From Burkholderiales bacterium UBA1834 (lineage in GTDB: Bacteria; Pseudomonadota; Gammaproteobacteria; Burkholderiales; Burkholderiaceae_C): 64,000 nucleotides of DNA. The translations under genes were made by a program, and so were the position numbers. The stretch lies in NCBI GenBank assembly GCA_002339015.1, contig DDJC01000107.1:31235-95234 (forward strand), given 5' to 3'. Positions 7,984 to 16,461 of this stretch are shown piece by piece. Below the pieces are notes generated by a model. The model had not been told where the DNA came from, ran no database searches, and saw nothing but the letters and a program-made list of their open reading frames with translations. How positions within the stretch are numbered: the first letter of the stretch is position 1; each line of letters opens with the position of its first letter.

Positions 7984-8391
7984 CTACACCCGCTCGCCTC
8001 TAGACAGCTTGGTGAACGCTGCAAGCCCTTCGCTTAGCAACTCCAAGATCAGAACCGCCTTGGCCTCCTTGCCGGCAACCTTGGCCAACGCCTGCGCCCT
8101 CCCCTCACTCTCCGCCACCACCGCCTCACTCGGCGGCCTGATCGCCGCCTCCTCCTGCAGAAACGCCCGCCGCTGGTTCTTCAGCAGTTCCAGATCCCGT
8201 TCAGCCTCCAGCGCCTTGGCACGGTACAGGCTGCGCTGGCTCACGGTGGTGGCATCAAGCGCCAAGGTCTGGAACTTGCCCAGCGCTTCTGACACCAGAT
8301 CTACCGTAGCAAAATACATGCTGATATAGCGCAGCGCCTCTTCCGGTGTGCAATCAGCGCGCTTGCGAAAACCCGTGTTGTCCTGGCTCAT
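7984..8391 (-). CDS. Hypothetical protein, third gene of a lipoprotein operon
   Basis: I do not recognise this 135-residue protein. It has no signal peptide. The middle (about residues 55-85) is charged and probably helical (RAKALEAERDLELLKNQRRA), followed by an Ala/Glu-rich segment. Its ATG overlaps the stop of the upstream lipoprotein gene as ATGA, so the two are translationally coupled, and function is probably shared with the two lipoproteins encoded before it. A gene-free 135 bases separates its stop from the insertion sequence. Confidence 0.6.
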   Translation of the reverse strand: MSQDNTGFRKRADCTPEEALRYISMYFATVDLVSEALGKFQTLALDATTVSQRSLYRAKALEAERDLELLKNQRRAFLQEEAAIRPPSEAVVAESEGRAQALAKVAGKEAKAVLILELLSEGLAAFTKLSRGERV

Positions 8392-8948
8392 GGTGTGCTC
8401 CCTTGCTCTTCCTTTTGATCCTTCACAGCCTTGCGCACGGTTTTGGCAAAGCCGGCCGTGAGCGCCAGGCGCTCTTTCACGCTGAGCTGTTCGCTCAGCG
8501 CCATCAGGGCCTGCCGGGTGGCCTGTAGCTGTCCACTCGGATCGGGCGCTGGGGCCAGCAGCTTGGCGTAGTCGGCATCGGCCTGTGCCAGGGCGGCCAG
8601 CAGGGCTTCTTCATCCTTGGCGCGGCTGTCGCCCAGCTCCTGCAGCGTCTTGTACAGCTGGGCATGGGCCGGCTTGTTGGCGGCTTTCTGCACCCGCTCG
8701 TCAAAGGCTGCCTCGGCGTCGTACTGGGCCACGCTGGTATTCAGCCGCCGGATGCTGTCAAGCCGGCTCTGGGCCACGCTGGCCTGGGCGGTGCGCAGGG
8801 CTTTGAGTTCGGCATCCAGCGCGGCGGTGAGCGCGGCGCCGTGGTTGGCCTGGTCTAGCGCGGCCTGCGGGGTGCTGCCGCAACCGGCCATTGCACCCAA
8901 CAGGGGCGCTGCGGCCAGCAAGATCCAGAAGCGATGTCGGATGTTCAT
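8388..8948 (-). CDS. Putative lipoprotein, coiled-coil rich
   Basis: The 186-residue product has a type II signal sequence ending in LLGAMAGC, with the lipid-bearing Cys at about residue 22. The remainder is Ala/Gln/Leu-rich and predicted helical. The ATG at 8948 is chosen because GGGAGGG lies eight bases upstream and it gives a proper signal peptide; the frame is open further upstream only as antisense noise. It sits 17 bases after the stop of the larger lipoprotein gene and overlaps the next gene by four bases. No family was recognised; an envelope-associated role is inferred from the lipobox. Confidence 0.7.
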   Translation of the reverse strand: MNIRHRFWILLAAAPLLGAMAGCGSTPQAALDQANHGAALTAALDAELKALRTAQASVAQSRLDSIRRLNTSVAQYDAEAAFDERVQKAANKPAHAQLYKTLQELGDSRAKDEEALLAALAQADADYAKLLAPAPDPSGQLQATRQALMALSEQLSVKERLALTAGFAKTVRKAVKDQKEEQGSTP

Positions 8949-8965
8949 GATCGTGCCCTCCCTTG

Positions 8966-10543
8966 TCAGTTCACGCCGTGGCCTATCCACAGCAGGCCCA
9001 CCGTGTTGAGCAGGGCGGCCACATGGCCAGCCTGGATGCCCCCGGCGCTCGCATCGGCCACCTGGTTCACGGACACGTCGATCAGGGCCTTCCATTGCAG
9101 GGCGTTGATCTCGGCATAGGCCAGGCTGCGCTCATGGGCCTGGGCAATGCGACGCAGCTCCAGTTGGTGGCGCCGCGCCTCCAGGCGCTTGAGGCTGTCC
9201 AGGTAGCGGCCGGCAGCGCTGTACAGCGCTTCTTTCTGGGTGGGCGTGGTTTTGCTGTCGGCCAGGGCATCAGCCAGGGGCATGGCGTGCAGCTTGCGCA
9301 GATCGGGCGGCGCACCCGGGCCGGTGCCATCCTGCTGCAGTTCGCGCTCGGCCAGCCACAGCTGGTGCGCCTGCTGGTACAGCGCATCGAGCAGTTCACG
9401 GCTCAAGCGCAACTCTGCCTGCTGGGTGGCGATGTCGCGCTGGGCGGCCTGCAGCTTCAGGGCCTCGATGTCGCGGCGAATCAGCAGGGGCACGGCCAGG
9501 GGGCGTCGGTGGCTGGCGGCGGCTTCTCGAGCCTGGTCTACCAGTTCGGGCAGGATCACCAGCGCGGTGGCGGTGCGGTTGGCGGCCGGGTCAGGTGCTG
9601 TGGCGTCGGCATCGCTCTGCAGGCCGTCGGTTACCACCTGCAGCAAGCCATCCAGCCGGTGCAGCCGCTCTTGTGAGAGGAACTGATCGGCCCAAGGGTT
9701 GCGGCTGCCCTCCAGGGCATCGACTGCCTTGTGCAGTTGCTGCGCCGCATCCGCCACGGCGGGTACGGCCTTGGGGCCGACGTGGCCGGCTTGCACGGCG
9801 GCCTGGTAGGCGGCCTGTGCTTGGGCGTAACGGGCCTGGGCCTCCGCAGCCTGCTGGCGGCGCTGGGCCAGGGCCTGTGCATCGGCTTGGTGGCGCTGCA
9901 GGGCCTCGGCCATCTGGCCGCCCAGGGGCTGGTACACCTGGGTGATCAGGGTGTCATCAGTGCCATCAGAGGTGGCGCACACCTTGCGCAGTTGCTTGGT
10001 GGCGGCGTCGATCTCTGCGGCATCCAGCGCCGGGGCACTTTGCCGCCACTGGCGCAGCGTGGCAGGCAAGGCGGTGCCGGCCACTTCCGCGCAGCGGGGC
10101 ATGGGCAGGCGCTTGGCGCTGAACTCATCCTTGAGCACGGCCAGGCGCTGCTCGGCCTGCACGCGGTGCTGCTGCAGGGCAGTGCGTGATTGGGCAAAGG
10201 CGGCGGGATCACCCACCAGGCGCTTCAGATCGGCCTGGATGGGCGCCAGCAGGGTGTCGCCCAGAGGCTCGGCGCCCAGCATGTACCGCAGGCGGTGGTC
10301 ACGGATGCTGGTGGCCAACTTGCTTTGCGTGGCCAGTTCGGCGGCCAGCAGGCGGTCAAGGTTGCCGCGTTCGGTGGCCACCAGGGCGGGCAGATCCACC
10401 GCCTTCCAGGCGGTTTGCGCGGCCGTGGCCTGCTGGTGGCGGTTTTCGCTGTAGGGCCGAAGGCCCGCGCAGCCGGTAAGCAGCACGGCAGGCACAAGGC
10501 ACAGCAGGGCCTTGCGTGAGATGGCACGAGTGCGCCAAGGCAT
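8966..10543 (-). CDS. Putative large lipoprotein, helical
   Basis: This 525-residue protein opens with a basic N-terminus and a lipobox, AVLLTGC, with Cys at about residue 25. The mature part is almost entirely Ala/Gln/Leu/Arg helices with strong coiled-coil character (for example QAEARYAQAQAAYQAAV near residue 240). It is the first gene of a three-gene minus-strand operon with another lipoprotein and a small cytoplasmic protein. I recognise no catalytic motif. The composition suggests a structural or scaffolding envelope protein, but that is only inference. Confidence 0.7.
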   Translation of the reverse strand: MPWRTRAISRKALLCLVPAVLLTGCAGLRPYSENRHQQATAAQTAWKAVDLPALVATERGNLDRLLAAELATQSKLATSIRDHRLRYMLGAEPLGDTLLAPIQADLKRLVGDPAAFAQSRTALQQHRVQAEQRLAVLKDEFSAKRLPMPRCAEVAGTALPATLRQWRQSAPALDAAEIDAATKQLRKVCATSDGTDDTLITQVYQPLGGQMAEALQRHQADAQALAQRRQQAAEAQARYAQAQAAYQAAVQAGHVGPKAVPAVADAAQQLHKAVDALEGSRNPWADQFLSQERLHRLDGLLQVVTDGLQSDADATAPDPAANRTATALVILPELVDQAREAAASHRRPLAVPLLIRRDIEALKLQAAQRDIATQQAELRLSRELLDALYQQAHQLWLAERELQQDGTGPGAPPDLRKLHAMPLADALADSKTTPTQKEALYSAAGRYLDSLKRLEARRHQLELRRIAQAHERSLAYAEINALQWKALIDVSVNQVADASAGGIQAGHVAALLNTVGLLWIGHGVN

Positions 10544-10598
10544 GGCGGGCTCCCAGAGTGAATGATCTGGGGGCCAATTCTCGGCGGGAGACCAGGCT

Positions 10599-10625
10599 CG
10601 GCGGGCCCTCTAAAGGGGGGCGCCG
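10599..10625 (-). terminator. GC-rich hairpin downstream of fcl
   Basis: CGGCG (10599-10603) pairs with CGCCG (10621-10625), with an inner CCCT/AGGG pairing. It lies just after the fcl stop on the minus strand. There is no T-run, so termination is uncertain. Confidence 0.35.
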
Positions 10626-10641
10626 AAGGGGGAACAGAGGA

Positions 10642-11571
10642 TCAGCCCTGCCGGGCCAGGAAGTCCTTGTAGGCCAGCGCAATGCCTTGCGTCAGCCCGG
10701 TCTTGGCTTGCCAGCCCAGGCCATGCAGGCGCGACACGTCCATCAGCTTGCGGGGCGTGCCGTCGGGCTTGCTGGTATCGAAGGTGAGGCGGCCTTCAAA
10801 GCCCACCACCTTCGCCACCGTCTCGGCCAACGCGCGAATGCTGATGTCGGTGCCTGTGCCGATGTTGACCAGGGGGCCGCTGTAGCCCTGCTCCATCAGG
10901 TACACGCAAGCATCGGCCAGGTCATCGGCATACAAAAACTCGCGCAGCGGCGCGCCCGTGCCCCACACCACCAGCTCGGCATCACCACGCTGCTTGGCCT
11001 CATGCGCCTTGCGGATCAAGGCGGGCAGCACGTGGCTGTTGTTCAGGTCGTAGTTGTCGTTGGGGCCGTACAGGTTGGTCGGCATCACGCTGATGTACTG
11101 CCGCCCGTACTGGTCGTTGTAGGCATCGCACAGCTTGATGCCGGCGATCTTGGCGATGGCGTAGGGCTCGTTGGTGGGCTCCAGCGGGCCGGTGAGCAGG
11201 TAGTCTTCCTTCAGGGGCTGAGGCGCCAGCTTGGGGTAGATGCAGCTGCTGCCCAAAAACATCAGTTGCTGCACACCAGCCTGGTGCGCGGCATTGATCA
11301 GGTTGGCCTCGATCACCAGGTTCTGGTACAGGAACTCTGCCCGGTAGACGTTGTTGGCCTGGATGCCGCCCACCTTGGCAGCAGCGATGAAGATGTAATC
11401 CGGCTGCTGCGCCTGGACAAAATCATGCACGGCGCGCTGATCAAGCAGATCGAGCTGGGCACGGCCGGCAGTGATGACATCGGTATAACCGGCGGATTGC
11501 AGGCGGCGCACGATGGCAGAGCCCACCATGCCGCGGTGGCCGGCAACGAAGATTTTGGCGTCTTTTTGCAT
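10642..11571 (-). CDS. fcl: GDP-L-fucose synthase
   Basis: The 309-residue SDR-type enzyme has the N-terminal NADP-binding loop GHRGMVG (11-17), the catalytic Ser in FLGSSCIYP (about 108-109) and the Tyr/Lys pair YAIAK (137-141). It converts GDP-4-keto-6-deoxymannose, the product of Gmd, to GDP-L-fucose. gmd lies at 15331-16461 on the other strand, so the two steps of the pathway are encoded in one cluster but not in one operon. The start at 11571 (MQKDAKIFVAG) matches family length; upstream in-frame codons add a non-conserved tail. Predicted role: sugar donor for the Module B polysaccharide. Confidence 0.95.
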   Translation of the reverse strand: MQKDAKIFVAGHRGMVGSAIVRRLQSAGYTDVITAGRAQLDLLDQRAVHDFVQAQQPDYIFIAAAKVGGIQANNVYRAEFLYQNLVIEANLINAAHQAGVQQLMFLGSSCIYPKLAPQPLKEDYLLTGPLEPTNEPYAIAKIAGIKLCDAYNDQYGRQYISVMPTNLYGPNDNYDLNNSHVLPALIRKAHEAKQRGDAELVVWGTGAPLREFLYADDLADACVYLMEQGYSGPLVNIGTGTDISIRALAETVAKVVGFEGRLTFDTSKPDGTPRKLMDVSRLHGLGWQAKTGLTQGIALAYKDFLARQG

Positions 11572-11643
11572 GGTGTCTGGAGTGTAAATGCCCTGGCTCT
11601 CGGTCAGGCCCATCGTGAACACAAGGCAACCATGCGCACGGGG

Positions 11644-11661
11644 CCTGGGGTTCGCCCCAGG
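11644..11661. promoter_or_regulatory. Perfect hairpin in the fcl/methyltransferase divergent region
   Basis: CCTGGGG (11644-11650), TTCG loop, CCCCAGG (11655-11661). It lies upstream of fcl and just before the plus-strand promoter element at 11673. It could structure the fcl leader or insulate the two promoters. Confidence 0.4.
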
Positions 11662-11672
11662 GTTTGCCGGCA

Positions 11673-11706
11673 GAACTTTGCAGCGGCATGGGTAACAATC
11701 TCGGGC
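11673..11706 (+). promoter_or_regulatory. Repeated bipartite promoter element, copy 1
   Basis: GAACTT (11673-11678), then 12 bases, then GGTAACAATCTCGGGC (11691-11706), ending 30 bases before the methyltransferase start. The same two blocks with the same 12-base spacing occur at 13646-13679. GAACTT resembles the -35 box recognised by RpoE-like ECF sigma factors; the downstream block would hold the -10. Confidence 0.6.
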
Positions 11707-11736
11707 TTGATCAGGAAGTGAAGCGGAGAAAACACA

Positions 11737-12432
11737 GTGAAGAGCGATCCCAGTAACCCTCAGTCGTTTTCATCGAATGCCCGCTCGCGCCGCGTCAAGC
11801 TGTTTGCCAGCTACATCGATGAGCTGCACGCCAAGGGCGCGTTCTCCAACAAGAAGATCCGCATCCTGGACATTGGCGGCACGGTGGCGTTCTGGGAAAT
11901 GAATGCCGCCCACCTGCCGGTCGACAAGATCGAGCTGGTGGAGGTGGTGAACCTGCCCCCCGTGAATGAGGAGTACCGCGAGATCAACGGCCTGAAGGTG
12001 CAAGCCTATGCCGGCAATGCCCTGAACGCCGCCTCTCTGCGCTCAAGCAGCTACGACATCGTTCACAGCAACTCCGTGATCGAGCACGTGGGCAATTACT
12101 CGGCCCAGCGGGTGTTTGCCGACAACGTGGCCAAGCTGGCGCGTTATCACTTCATCCAGACGCCTTGCCGCCTGTTCCCGATCGAGCCGCACTTCTACTT
12201 CCCGTTCTTCCCGATCCTGCCGCTGAGCCTGAGAACCTTCCTGCACCACAATTTCCATCTGGGCTTCATGCCCAGGGAGGCCTCGTGGGTGCAGGCCCGG
12301 ATCAATTGCGAAGAAACCCGGCTCATGACCCGCAAAGAGCTGCAAGGGCTTTTTGAAGGTAGCACCATCCTGGCTGAGAAGTTTCTGTTTCTCAAGAAAT
12401 CCTGGATGGTGACCAACATGGCCAGCGCCTGA
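11737..12432 (+). CDS. Class I SAM-dependent methyltransferase
   Basis: The 231-residue protein has SAM-binding motif I ILDIGG (about 43-48), an acidic residue after the second strand (IELVEVVN), and the post-IV motif DIVHSNSVIEHV (about 106-117) typical of the Methyltransf_11 group. It probably methylates a sugar, a lipid carrier or another cluster product; the acceptor cannot be read from sequence. The start is GTG, with GGAG eight bases upstream. It is the first plus-strand gene of Module B and follows the bipartite promoter element. The glycosyltransferase begins 18 bases after its stop. Confidence 0.8.
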   Translation: MKSDPSNPQSFSSNARSRRVKLFASYIDELHAKGAFSNKKIRILDIGGTVAFWEMNAAHLPVDKIELVEVVNLPPVNEEYREINGLKVQAYAGNALNAASLRSSSYDIVHSNSVIEHVGNYSAQRVFADNVAKLARYHFIQTPCRLFPIEPHFYFPFFPILPLSLRTFLHHNFHLGFMPREASWVQARINCEETRLMTRKELQGLFEGSTILAEKFLFLKKSWMVTNMASA

Positions 12433-12450
12433 CCCTTCGGCAATCAATTC

Positions 12451-13638
12451 ATGGCGACTCTGCCCAGGGTGCTGCTGGTACATAACGCTTACCAGCAGCG
12501 TGGCGGTGAAGACAGCGTACTGGAATCGGAAATGGCCCTGCTGCAGCAGCAGGGGCATGAAGTAGCCCTGTACCGGCGCGACAACGACGACATCGAGACG
12601 ATGTCCCGCCCGGAGCTGCTGGCCCACACCCTGTGGTCTACCCAGACGGTGCGCGACATCGAACAGTGGAGCCTTCGCTTCAAGCCCGATGTGATCCACG
12701 TGCACAACACGCTGCCGCTGGTCTCTCCCTCGGTGTTCTGGGCGGCCGACAAGGTGGATGTGCCCGTGGTGCAGACACTGCACAACTACCGCCTGGCCTG
12801 CCTGGATGCCACCTTCATGCGCAACGGCCGCATCTGTGAGGATTGCCTGGGCAAGGCGCCATGGCGTGGCGTGGTGCACGCCTGTTACAGAGGCTCCAGG
12901 CTGCAGTCAGGGGCCATGGCTTCCATGCTGGTGATGCACCGTGCCATGGGCACGTTTCGCCGCAAAGTGACGCGTTACATCGCACTCAGCGAGTTCAGCC
13001 GCACCAAATTGGCGCAAGCCGGGCTGCCGCCAGAGCGCATCAGTGTCAAACCCAATTTCCTTGAATGGCAGGATGCTCCGCCGCAGGATGATCGAAGCGG
13101 GGGCCTGTTCGTTGGGCGCCTGAGCCCTGAAAAGGGCATTGAGGCCTTGCTGAAGGCGCTGTCAGCCCTGCCCTCCCACAACGTGCGCGTGGCCGGCAGC
13201 GGGCCTCTGGCCGATCTGGTGCAGCAGCAGCTGGGCAGCCTGGCCCTGGGGTTCCAGCCTCTGCCCCAGGTCATGGCCTTGATGCGTTCGGCATCCTTCA
13301 TGGTGCTTCCCAGCCTGTGGTACGAGGGCTTTCCGCGCACCATCGTGGAAGCTTTTGCCTGCGGCACGCCGGTGCTCGCCAGCCGGCTGGGCACCATGGC
13401 CGAGGTGATCGAGGACGGCGTGACCGGGCTGTTGTTCACGCCGGGTGACGTGCAGGACATGGCCGCCAAGCTGGCGTGGGCCCAGGCCCACCCCGCCGAG
13501 ATGCGGGCCATGGGCATGGCGGCAAGACGCCGCTATGAAAGCCACTACGTGCCGGCTGTGAACCATGCACAGCTGTTGTCTATTTACAGGCAGGCGATCA
13601 CGGAACATCATACGGATGGGGGAAGTTCCCAAGGGTAA
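12451..13638 (+). CDS. GT4-family glycosyltransferase
   Basis: The 395-residue protein has the GT-B layout. The N-terminal half includes QRGGEDSVLESE, and an unusual Cys pair, NGRICEDCLGKAPWRG. The C-terminal half carries FVGRLSPEKGI and the nucleotide-sugar-binding EGFPRTIVEAFACGTPV (about 290-306) with the E-x7-E motif. It is probably a cytoplasmic transferase that adds one sugar to the lipid-linked repeat unit of the Module B polymer. Donor and linkage are not predictable. It is followed by xrtB copy B, with a second copy of the promoter element between. Confidence 0.88.
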   Translation: MATLPRVLLVHNAYQQRGGEDSVLESEMALLQQQGHEVALYRRDNDDIETMSRPELLAHTLWSTQTVRDIEQWSLRFKPDVIHVHNTLPLVSPSVFWAADKVDVPVVQTLHNYRLACLDATFMRNGRICEDCLGKAPWRGVVHACYRGSRLQSGAMASMLVMHRAMGTFRRKVTRYIALSEFSRTKLAQAGLPPERISVKPNFLEWQDAPPQDDRSGGLFVGRLSPEKGIEALLKALSALPSHNVRVAGSGPLADLVQQQLGSLALGFQPLPQVMALMRSASFMVLPSLWYEGFPRTIVEAFACGTPVLASRLGTMAEVIEDGVTGLLFTPGDVQDMAAKLAWAQAHPAEMRAMGMAARRRYESHYVPAVNHAQLLSIYRQAITEHHTDGGSSQG

Positions 13639-13645
13639 TCCGCAG

Positions 13646-13679
13646 GAACTTCGTGAATCTATAGGTAACAATCTCGGGC
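13646..13679 (+). promoter_or_regulatory. Repeated bipartite promoter element, copy 2
   Basis: GAACTT (13646-13651), 12 bases, GGTAACAATCTCGGGC (13664-13679), ending 41 bases before xrtB copy B. It matches copy 1 (11673-11706) exactly in both blocks and in spacing, while the 12-base spacers differ. It gives xrtB-epsI-gmd and the downstream genes a likely internal promoter. Confidence 0.6.
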
Positions 13680-13720
13680 GCCCACTCTTGGCCCGACACA
13701 AGACGGGCAGTTGTTCAGCC

Positions 13721-14626
13721 ATGTCTTCCACCGTGTCATCTTCGTCTGCTCACACAGAAACGCTGCCAAGCCCCTCGGTCCAGTACCCGGTGTGGTCGAT
13801 GGCCGTGCTGGCCATCGGCTTTTTGCTGCTGTACATCCCGACCTACGTGACGCTGGCGGAAACCACGTGGTCGACGGAGGAGCAAGGGCACGGCCCCATG
13901 ATCCTGGGCGCCAGTGCCTGGCTGCTCTGGACGCTGCGCGAGAAGATCTTCGCGGGCCCGGCCAGGCCTGCCCCCTTGGCAGGGTTCACCTGCCTGCTGA
14001 TCGGCACATTGCTGTACGTGATCAGCCGCTCACAGCAGGTGATCGAGGTCGAAGGCTTCTCCCAGATCCCCGTGCTGGTCGGCTGCCTGCTTTTGCTGCG
14101 CGGCTGGCGTGGCGTGCGTACCGCCTGGTTCCCGCTGTTCTTCCTGCTGTTCATGGTGCCGCTGCCCGGCGCTTTCGTGCAGGCGCTCACGCTGCCCTTG
14201 AAGGCCATGGTGTCGTACGTGGCGGAAAACCTGCTGTACTGGGCCGGCTACCCGATCGGCCGTACCGGCGTGATGCTCACCATCGGCCAGTACCAGTTGC
14301 TGGTGGCGGACGCCTGCTCAGGCCTGAACTCGCTGTTCACCCTGGAGGCGCTGGGCCTGCTGTACATGAACATCATGAACTACAAGTCCAAGGCCCGTAA
14401 CATCGTGCTGGCCATCATGATCATCCCGATTTCCTTTGTGTCCAACGTCACGCGCGTGATCACGCTGGTGCTGATCACGTACTACTACGGCGATGCCGTT
14501 GGGCAGGGTTTTGCACACAACTTTGCGGGCATGGTGCTGTTCACCGTGGCCCTGGTGCTGACCTACGGTTTTGACCGCCTTCTGGCAGCCCGTTTCGACA
14601 AGGAGCCCAGCCATGCCGTCGCTTAA
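13721..14626 (+). CDS. xrtB: Exosortase B (copy B)
   Basis: This 301-residue polytopic membrane protein carries the exosortase triad: Cys199 in VADACSGLNS, Arg245 in SNVTRV and His266 in FAHNFAG. It aligns along its whole length with copy A (3742-4650), with long identical blocks such as LTIGQYQLLVADAC and ISFVSNVTRVI. It lies between a glycosyltransferase and epsI, the usual place in an EPS cluster. No PEP-CTERM gene is close by in this module, so its substrates must be encoded elsewhere or shared with copy A. The MSSTVSS start gives a normal N-terminus, though the ribosome site is weak. Confidence 0.92.
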   Translation: MSSTVSSSSAHTETLPSPSVQYPVWSMAVLAIGFLLLYIPTYVTLAETTWSTEEQGHGPMILGASAWLLWTLREKIFAGPARPAPLAGFTCLLIGTLLYVISRSQQVIEVEGFSQIPVLVGCLLLLRGWRGVRTAWFPLFFLLFMVPLPGAFVQALTLPLKAMVSYVAENLLYWAGYPIGRTGVMLTIGQYQLLVADACSGLNSLFTLEALGLLYMNIMNYKSKARNIVLAIMIIPISFVSNVTRVITLVLITYYYGDAVGQGFAHNFAGMVLFTVALVLTYGFDRLLAARFDKEPSHAVA

Positions 14627-15308
14627 GCAAGTACCCCGCATCCTCTTTGTGGCCGCCGCCGTGATGGTGGCCGGCGCCGCAGGCTCGGTGGCACTCAAGC
14701 CGACACACATGACGGCTGACGACCGCCCGCCGCTGGTGGTGTCGCAACTGCTGCCCGACAGCTTCGCCGACTGGCGCATTGACCCGCACTCCGTGGTGAT
14801 CACGCCCGACCCGACCTTGACGGCCAAGCTCGACGCGCTTTACTCGGAAACATTCAACCGCACCTACATCAACAGCCAGGGGCAGCGCATCATGCTGTCG
14901 ATCGCGTACGGGCGTAACCAGAACTCCCAGTCCACGGCGGCTCACCGCCCCGAGTTTTGTTACGTGGCCCAGGGGTTCAGCCTTCAGCATGAGGGTTTCG
15001 ACACCCTGAACCTGCCGGGGCACCGGCCATTGAAAGTGGCGCGCCTGCTGGCCCACCTGGACAACCGGATCGAGCCCATCACGTACTGGGTGACACTGGA
15101 CGACAAGGCCATCCAGCCCGGGTTTGAGCGCAAATTGACGCAATTGCAATATGGCTTGCGTGGCCTGATCGCCGATGGGATGCTGGTGCGCGTGTCTTCT
15201 CTGACCAATAGCCACCAGCAATTCGATTATTCTCTGCATGATCGGTTCCTCGCCGACATGGAGGCTGCCATTCCCGGCGGCTACAAGACCCGCTTCTTCG
15301 GCTCCTGA
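14613..15308 (+). CDS. epsI: EpsI family protein (copy B)
   Basis: The 231-residue protein has an N-terminal membrane anchor (ILFVAAAVMVAGAAGSVAL) and the EpsI signature HRPEFCYVAQG with Cys116. AAGGAG lies seven bases before the ATG, inside the end of xrtB; the two genes overlap by 14 bases, which indicates translational coupling. It is paralogous to 681-1388, with conserved segments such as FNRTYINSQGQRIMLSIAYG and RIEPITYW. It probably acts with the exosortase or in polymer export, though the family's mechanism is unproven. Confidence 0.9.
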   Translation: MPSLKQVPRILFVAAAVMVAGAAGSVALKPTHMTADDRPPLVVSQLLPDSFADWRIDPHSVVITPDPTLTAKLDALYSETFNRTYINSQGQRIMLSIAYGRNQNSQSTAAHRPEFCYVAQGFSLQHEGFDTLNLPGHRPLKVARLLAHLDNRIEPITYWVTLDDKAIQPGFERKLTQLQYGLRGLIADGMLVRVSSLTNSHQQFDYSLHDRFLADMEAAIPGGYKTRFFGS

Positions 15309-15330
15309 GATTTACCCCAACGTTATGACA

Positions 15331-16461
15331 ATGTCGCGCAAAGTTGCCCTCATCACCGGGGTGACCGGCCAGGATGGCGCCTACCTGGCCGAGTTCCTGC
15401 TCAAAAAGGGCTATGAGGTCCACGGCATCAAGCGCCGCTCGTCGCTGTTCAACACCGACCGCATCGACCACCTGTACCAGGATCCGCACGTCGACAACCG
15501 CAACTTCATCCTGCACTACGGGGATCTGACGGATTCGACCAGCCTGGTGCGCATCGTGCAGAAGGTGCAGCCCGACGAGATCTACAACCTGGCCGCCCAA
15601 TCGCACGTGGCTGTGAGCTTTGAAGAGCCTGAGTACACGGCCAATGCCGACGGCATCGGCGCGCTGCGCCTGCTGGAGGCCATCCGCATCCTGGGTCTGG
15701 AGAAAAAGACCAAGTTCTACCAGGCCTCCACCAGCGAGCTGTATGGCCTGGTGCAGGAGATCCCGCAGAAGGAGACCACGCCCTTCTACCCGCGCAGTCC
15801 CTACGCGGTGGCCAAGATGTACGCCTACTGGATCACGGTGAACTACCGCGAGGCCTACGGCATGTACGCCTGCAATGGCGTGCTGTTCAACCACGAGAGC
15901 CCGGTGCGCGGCGAAACATTTGTGACGCGCAAGATCACGCGCGCCATCAGCCGCATCGCGCTGGGCCTGCAGGAATGCCTGCACCTGGGCAACATGAGCG
16001 CGCTGCGCGACTGGGGCCACGCCAAGGATTACGTCGAGATGCAGTGGCTGATGCTGCAGCAGCAACAGGCTGAAGACTTCGTGATCGCCACGGGCGTGCA
16101 GTACAGCGTGCGCCAGTTCGTGGAGTTCTCGGCCAAGGAGCTGGGCATCACCCTGGCCTTCGAAGGCGAGGCCGAACAAGAGGTGGGCAAGGTCGTGAAG
16201 GTCGAGCCCGTCAACGGCGAGCTGCTGGCCAAGTGCAAGGTAGGCGATGTGATCGTGCGGGTGGATCCACGCTACTACCGCCCCACCGAGGTCGAGACGC
16301 TGCTGGGCGATCCGACCAAGGCCCGCGAGAAGCTGGGCTGGACGCCCAAGATCTCGTTGCCCGAACTGGTGGCAGAGATGGTGCAGAGCGACTACACCTC
16401 GGCCAAGCGTGACAGCCTCGTCAAGATCGCAGGCTTCAAGGCCTACGACCACTACGAGTAA
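15331..16461 (+). CDS. gmd: GDP-mannose 4,6-dehydratase
   Basis: The 376-residue extended SDR enzyme has NADP-binding GVTGQDG (10-16), the family-typical HGIKRRSSLFNTDRIDHLY, the active-site region QASTSELYG and SPYAVAK, and the substrate-site NHESPVRGETFVTRK. It forms GDP-4-keto-6-deoxy-D-mannose, the substrate of fcl (10642-11571) for GDP-L-fucose. MTMSRK allows starts at 15325 or 15331. The polymerase gene begins at the base after its TAA stop, so the genes are certainly cotranscribed. Assignment by sequence is near certain. Confidence 0.97.
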   Translation: MSRKVALITGVTGQDGAYLAEFLLKKGYEVHGIKRRSSLFNTDRIDHLYQDPHVDNRNFILHYGDLTDSTSLVRIVQKVQPDEIYNLAAQSHVAVSFEEPEYTANADGIGALRLLEAIRILGLEKKTKFYQASTSELYGLVQEIPQKETTPFYPRSPYAVAKMYAYWITVNYREAYGMYACNGVLFNHESPVRGETFVTRKITRAISRIALGLQECLHLGNMSALRDWGHAKDYVEMQWLMLQQQQAEDFVIATGVQYSVRQFVEFSAKELGITLAFEGEAEQEVGKVVKVEPVNGELLAKCKVGDVIVRVDPRYYRPTEVETLLGDPTKAREKLGWTPKISLPELVAEMVQSDYTSAKRDSLVKIAGFKAYDHYE

